Shown one piece after another: positions 59,541-64,000 of a stretch of 64,000 bases of DNA (within the stretch, counting starts at the first letter, position 1; the number at the start of each line of letters is the position of its first letter). The notes under the pieces are model-generated. The model worked only from the letters and a program-made list of their open reading frames with translations, did no database searches and was not told where the DNA came from. Source of the DNA: Populus alba (Eukaryota > Streptophyta > Magnoliopsida > Malpighiales > Salicaceae); NCBI RefSeq assembly GCF_005239225.2, contig NC_133292.1, positions 13,088,988 to 13,152,987 of the forward strand, read 5' to 3'. The translations under genes were made by a program, and so were the position numbers.

Positions 59541-59541
<1 letters not shown>
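57001..59541. other. intergenic AT-rich spacer
   Basis: 57290-57480 is low-complexity (AATAATAACAATGAT-type), and the open frame across it is not a gene. 57861-58260 is less biased and has an unassigned 81-codon plus-strand frame that I do not recognise. 58445-58560 carries an AT-rich MITE-like copy. Nothing else is supported. Confidence 0.35.

Positions 59542-59581
<40 letters not shown>
59542..59581 (+). repeat. (TTA)n microsatellite
   Basis: About 13 uninterrupted TTA units upstream of the HDA19-type gene. Confidence 0.9.
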
Positions 59582-59582
<1 letters not shown>

Positions 59583-59968
59583 GTCTTCTTCAATTTAGTT
59601 TTTTAATTAATCCATGCTACCGCTTCTGCTTCTTCTTTTTTTAGTTTTCTTTTTCTTTATTTTCGATGCAATTTTTTTTTTTTATTATATTTGCTTTGGT
59701 ATCTCATCTTCAATGTGCTCCGCTAGTTAGTTTCACTACCATGCTTATACTGGTGACTGATACTTGAGCATGGGCATCATTATTCCTTTCTTTTTAAGGG
59801 TTTTGATTTTTGGCTTCGCTTTTCAATTTCAAGCACCGTACTCTATGTATTATCTAATTAATTAATTGGTAAGCAAATCTCTTAGGTTGTTTCTTTTGAT
59901 TAAGATGCAGCAGCAGCAGCACCAACAAGTATACAGATCCATCTATCGATAATAATTAATAACTAACA

Positions 59969-62806
59969 ATGGACACTGGTGGCAATTCTCTTGCGTCTGC
60001 TGCTCCTGATGGGGTTAAGAGAAAGGTTTGCTATTTCTACGATCCAGAAGTCGGCAACTACTATTATGGCCAGGGTCACCCCATGAAGCCCCATCGCATT
60101 CGAATGACCCATGCTCTCCTTGCCCACTACGGCTTGCTTCAGCACATGCAGGTCCTCAAGCCCTTTCCTGCTCGTGACCGCGATCTTTGCCGCTTCCATG
60201 CTGATGATTATGTCTCTTTCCTCCGCAGCATCACCCCTGAGACCCAGCAGGACCAGCTCAGGCAGCTCAAGCGCTTTAACGTTGGCGAAGATTGTCCTGT
60301 CTTTGATGGCCTCTACTCCTTCTGCCAGACTTACGCTGGTGGCTCTGTTGGGGGTGCCGTCAAGTTAAATCACAACCTCTGTGACATTGCTGTCAATTGG
60401 GCTGGTGGCCTCCATCATGCTAAGAAGTGTGAAGCTTCTGGTTTTTGCTATGTTAATGACATCGTGCTTGCAATCTTGGAGCTTCTTAAAGTGCATGAGG
60501 TTTTTTACTTTCCCTCTCTGGCTATGGACGCTAACATAGTTTCTCAATGTCACCTTGAAATATGCCCACCTTTTTTGGGAAACCCTGGTCTAACTCAATG
60601 CCTTCTAATCACTACTTCAAAATTGTACACCAACTATTATATTATTATTTTTTCTTTTAGGTTTTCAGGTCTCATCTTATCTTGTGATTTTTCTTTCCCA
60701 TGCCTTTGCAGCGTGTTCTGTATGTGGATATTGACATTCACCATGGTGATGGTGTGGAGGAAGCATTTTACACCACTGATAGAGTCATGACTGTTTCATT
60801 CCATAAATTTGGAGATTACTTTCCCGGCACAGGAGATATACGTGACATTGGATTTTCAAAAGGAAAATACTACTCTCTCAATGTTCCATTGGATGATGGA
60901 ATTGACGATGAGAGCTATCATTTCTTGTTTAAACCACTAATTGGAAAAGTAATGGAAGTTTTTAAACCGGGTGCTGTGGTTCTCCAATGTGGTGCTGACT
61001 CATTATCTGGGGATAGATTAGGATGCTTCAATCTTTCTATCAAGGGCCATGCAGAGTGTGTTAAATTTATGAGATCTTTCAATGTGCCATTATTGCTGTT
61101 GGGTGGTGGTGGCTACACCATTCGAAATGTTGCTCGCTGCTGGTGCTACGAGGCATGATTTTCTTTTGCTAAATGATTCTTTAGTTTTTGCATTTGAAAT
61201 GTCTCTTTATCATTTACTTGTGAATTTGATTTGAAGTAATTGTTTAATATCTTTGTTTAACCTACCACTCTGATGTTGCTGTGTCTAATATATGGCAGAC
61301 TGGAGTTGCACTTGGAATTGAAGTTGATGATAAGATGCCACAGCATGAGTATTATGAGTACTTTGGTCCAGATTATACTCTTCATGTTGCCCCTAGCAAC
61401 ATGGAAAATAAGAATTCCCACCAGTTACTCGAGGAAATACGGTCTAAGCTCCTTGATAATCTTTCAAGGCTTCAGCATGCACCGAGTGTCCAATTTCAGG
61501 AAAGACCACCTGATACTGAGCTTCCGGAGGTATCCTTTGCTTATTTTTTATTAAGATGAAATAGGTGACATTGACTCTAATTGTTCTCCGAAGTCACAAC
61601 TAAGATCTTATAGTTTAACCACCTGGGCTTACCGTTTAAGCTTTTTTTTCTTGCTAATTCACAATAGTCGAGGATTAACTTGTTTTATAGTTGACAAGTA
61701 GAATTGTGTCTGCTAATTGATACTAAACGATATGTCTCGTATTTATTGAGATTTCTCAGGCAGAAGAAGATCAGGATGATGCAGATGAGAGATGGGATCC
61801 AGATTCTGATATGGATGTTGATGATGAACGGTACTTTTTTTTCCACAACAAAAAAGGAGGTGAAAGAAGTTTTTCCTAATTATTGTATTCTGCTGTTTAC
61901 TAATTTATCTTTATACACAGAAAGCCATTACCAGGCAGAGTGAAGAGAGAAATAGTTGAAGCTGAGCCAAAGGAGTTGGTATGTTGAACTACAACTCACC
62001 TTTGTCTTTTCATTGTTTTAAATTCATGGTGTTGGCCCATAAATGGTCTTTTCCTGATTACTCATGTACTATCTTAATCTAAAACCTTAATAAGATAACT
62101 GTTTTTTTTTTTTTTTTTTATCTTCCCCTTATGTTCTGAAAAGGGGAAAAGAATTTTGACTGTTAATTCTTGAGAAATTAACCTAGTTGAATTTGGCAGC
62201 TAGAAGTTGGGTCATCTGCTTTCTATAATCAATGATAATGCTACTGCTGATCCCAACTGTATAAATGAGCCTCATTTCTTTCTTTTTTTTTTGGGCGGGG
62301 GGGTTGGAACTTGAATTATTATTAACTTCCTTTAATAATACAAGATGGAGAATTTGCTCTAACCCAAAAGTAGAGGAGATAATACTACTAAGTGCAAAAT
62401 TACAAAATATTCATCACTGAATTTTTCTGGTTTCGTAATTTATTTGTGACAGTATTATTCATTTTTCCTTTCATAGGAGGGTCAGAAAGGAAGTTCTGAG
62501 CATGCTAGAGGATTTGATTCAGCAATAGACGAAAATGCAAGCGGAAAGGTAAGCTTAATATTCATGCTTTCACATACATCTCCTGCAAGAAAAATTGAAA
62601 AATGGAATATGCAAGGGGACACACAAGGGGTTGCTGTTTATGGATTCTAACTGGACTTCTATGGATTCCTCTACAATACGAGCTTTTCTGATTGGCATCA
62701 GCACTTGCAGGCTTTGGATGCTGGTCCTATGCAAATTGATGAGCCAGGTGTGAGAGTTGAACAGGAAAATGTGAACAAGCATTCTGATCAGTTGTACTCC
62801 AAGTAG
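59969..62806 (+). CDS. HDA19: class I (RPD3-type) histone deacetylase, HDA19 type
   Basis: Removes acetyl groups from histone lysines in nuclear co-repressor complexes (TOPLESS/SIN3-type). Exons: 59969-60499, 60712-61152, 61299-61529, 61760-61830, 61921-61978, 62477-62548, 62711-62806. The total is 499 aa (Arabidopsis HDA19 is 501). The start [10 protein letters not shown] matches HDA19. Catalytic features: H149/H150 in GGLHHAKK, zinc ligands D185 and H187 (VDIDIHHGD) and D273 ([12 protein letters not shown]), and the [14 protein letters not shown] block. The acidic tail ([12 protein letters not shown]) and RVKRE element are HDA19-like. Intron 2 has the rare GC donor (TACGAG|GCATGA) and a normal AG acceptor; the other introns are GT-AG. 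The last exon holds a 66-bp tandem duplication with the stop between the units. Confidence 0.96.
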
Positions 62807-62875
62807 GGGCCAGGTGTGAGAGTTGAACAGGAAAATGTGAAGAAGCCTTCTAATCAAATGGAATCCCAAGTAAAA
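62744..62875 (+). repeat. 66-bp tandem duplication across the HDA19 stop codon
   Basis: CCAGGTGTGAGAGTTGAACA.. starts at 62744 and again at 62810. The units are 66 bp (22 codons) and diverge towards their ends. The first unit has TCCAAGTAG where the second has TCCCAAGTA; the one-base difference creates the TAG stop. Confidence 0.8.
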
Positions 62876-62879
62876 AGCA

Positions 62880-63740
62880 CCATTCCACAAACTATTCCAA
62901 GTTTGTGTATGGTTTTATCGAGTTAAGCATATATGATGAGTACAAACTCGGACAACCCATGATAACCTGAATGGTTTCGTCTCTAATTATGTATTTTTTT
63001 TTTTTTTTTATTGAGGCATTTTGTATTGGATATTGTGGAAACTTGGAATTGAAGTTAAAAAATGGTGAAAAAAATATTCTTTGAACATGTTATTTCTTTG
63101 TTCTCAAGCAATTAGAATGCAGAAAATTGTGATTTTTTTTCTTTTGCTAGTATTGGTGATTTTTTTGAATTTCCCAGAGTACATGAATATTTTTTGTAAA
63201 AGGGAAAGGGTGCCTGCTTGGAGAAATGGTCTGAGAAGCGGATGCCAAGTAGTGGAGCTTGATGGAGGGAAAGCTGGAGGGAAGGTCAAATGGAATAAGA
63301 ACGCGTATGTATTTTGGCGAGCGGGAAAAGGGTAACGAGGGAAAATTAATGTAATTATGGGCTGGGATTAGGTGTTTTAAAAGTGTTTTTTTTTTTAAAA
63401 AATTATTTTTTATTTTAAATTAATTATTTTTGATATTTCTAAATTATTTTAACATGTTGAAATAAAATATTATTTTAATATATTTTTAAATAAAAATATT
63501 TTAAAAAACAATCAAGTAATTTAGTAACCAACAAGGTATTAGGTTTTTTGCCTTCTCTTTATTTAGAGAGGTGTCAAGTATTTTTTAAAGTTATTGAAAA
63601 AAAGAGATTCTTCTACTTTTTAATATATAAAGTTCAACATTCTTCACCATTTACCAATCTCTTGAAGATTAGAGAGAGACAATGTTACCGGAAAAAAAAC
63701 TTCACTGACCAGTATTGGATTTTCACCAAATTCAAATATA
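62880..63740. other. HDA19 3' flank and AT-rich spacer
   Basis: Probable 3' UTR, then an AT-rich MITE-like copy at 63370-63515 (AAAGTGTTTTTTTTTT, TTATTTTAACATGTTGAAAT). An 84-codon open frame at 63081 is not recognised. Confidence 0.35.
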
Positions 63741-64000
63741 TATAGGGTTTAGGGTTTATAATTTTAGGTTTGGGGTTTTCAATTTTAGGGTTTGAGGTTT
63801 TGGATTCACTAATATTAGATATATTTAGGGTACAGGGTTTGGGGTTTTGGTTTTACGGTTTAATGGGTTTGGGTTCTGGACTCTACGCTTAGAGTTTTAG
63901 GGTTAGGGTTTTAGAGTTTGAGTTTAGCCTTCAACGGTTTATGGTTTATTAGGGTTTGGGGTTAGAGGTTTGAGGGTATATGGTTTGAGGGCTTAGGGTT
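63740..64000 (+). repeat. degenerate telomere-like (TTTAGGG) tract
   Basis: AGGGTTTAGGGTTTA, TAGGGTTAGGGTTTTAG and many GGGTTT/GGTTTTGG/TTTGGGGTT variants fill the end of the window. This is the wording of a decayed plant telomeric repeat; it runs off the right edge. Confidence 0.75.

Overview
This window is nuclear DNA of a flowering plant, a eudicot and most likely a poplar or a close relative (Salicaceae). Genes carry GT-AG introns, protein families are plant-specific (phototropin, CSLD, FAR1/FRS, plant HMGR), intergenic DNA is very AT-rich, and there are LTR, LINE and MITE-type repeats plus a nuclear insert of plastid DNA. The species call is inference from protein resemblance and repeat style. 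There are no bacterial operons, CRISPR arrays or phage features.

Layout. 1-2390 (+): the last two coding exons of a BIG5/MIN7-type ARF-GEF, with a hAT-like MITE in the intron. 2391-7343: spacer with a degenerate ~130-bp AT-rich minisatellite, then the HMGR promoter. 7344-9356 (+): HMG-CoA reductase, 3 exons, 587 aa. 9357-15578: AT-rich spacer holding the same minisatellite family in inverted orientation, a compound microsatellite and a nested, palindromic TRIM. 15579-19861 (+): CSLD5-type cellulose synthase-like protein, 6 exons, 1126 aa. 23357-26714 (+): FRS5-type FAR1-related protein, 2 coding exons, 782 aa. 27436-29510 (-): LINE remnant with a perfect ~460-bp tandem duplication. 32286-32684 (+): small RING-H2 protein. 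36551-55514 (-): PHOT2-type phototropin, 22 coding exons over 19 kb, 1003 aa. Its introns hold a 3.8-kb non-autonomous LTR element with identical LTRs and a plastid trnY-trnE insert. 59969-62806 (+): HDA19-type class I histone deacetylase, 7 exons, 499 aa. 63740-64000: degenerate telomere-like TTTAGGG DNA.

The genes do not form a pathway. They are independent neighbours concerned with vesicle traffic, isoprenoid synthesis, wall glucan synthesis, transcription, ubiquitination, blue-light sensing and chromatin.

The observations most worth checking are these. In PHOT2 the LOV1 photoactive cysteine codon, split by intron 1, reads Gly, while LOV2 keeps its Cys and the frame is intact. A duplicated flank around the intronic LTR element suggests a haplotype mis-join or a later rearrangement. 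A plastid trnE-trnY fragment ends in a fold-back palindrome. The TRIM is nested head-on inside an inverted LTR. HDA19 has a GC-AG intron and a 66-bp tandem duplication spanning its stop codon. I found no convincing new multi-gene system.
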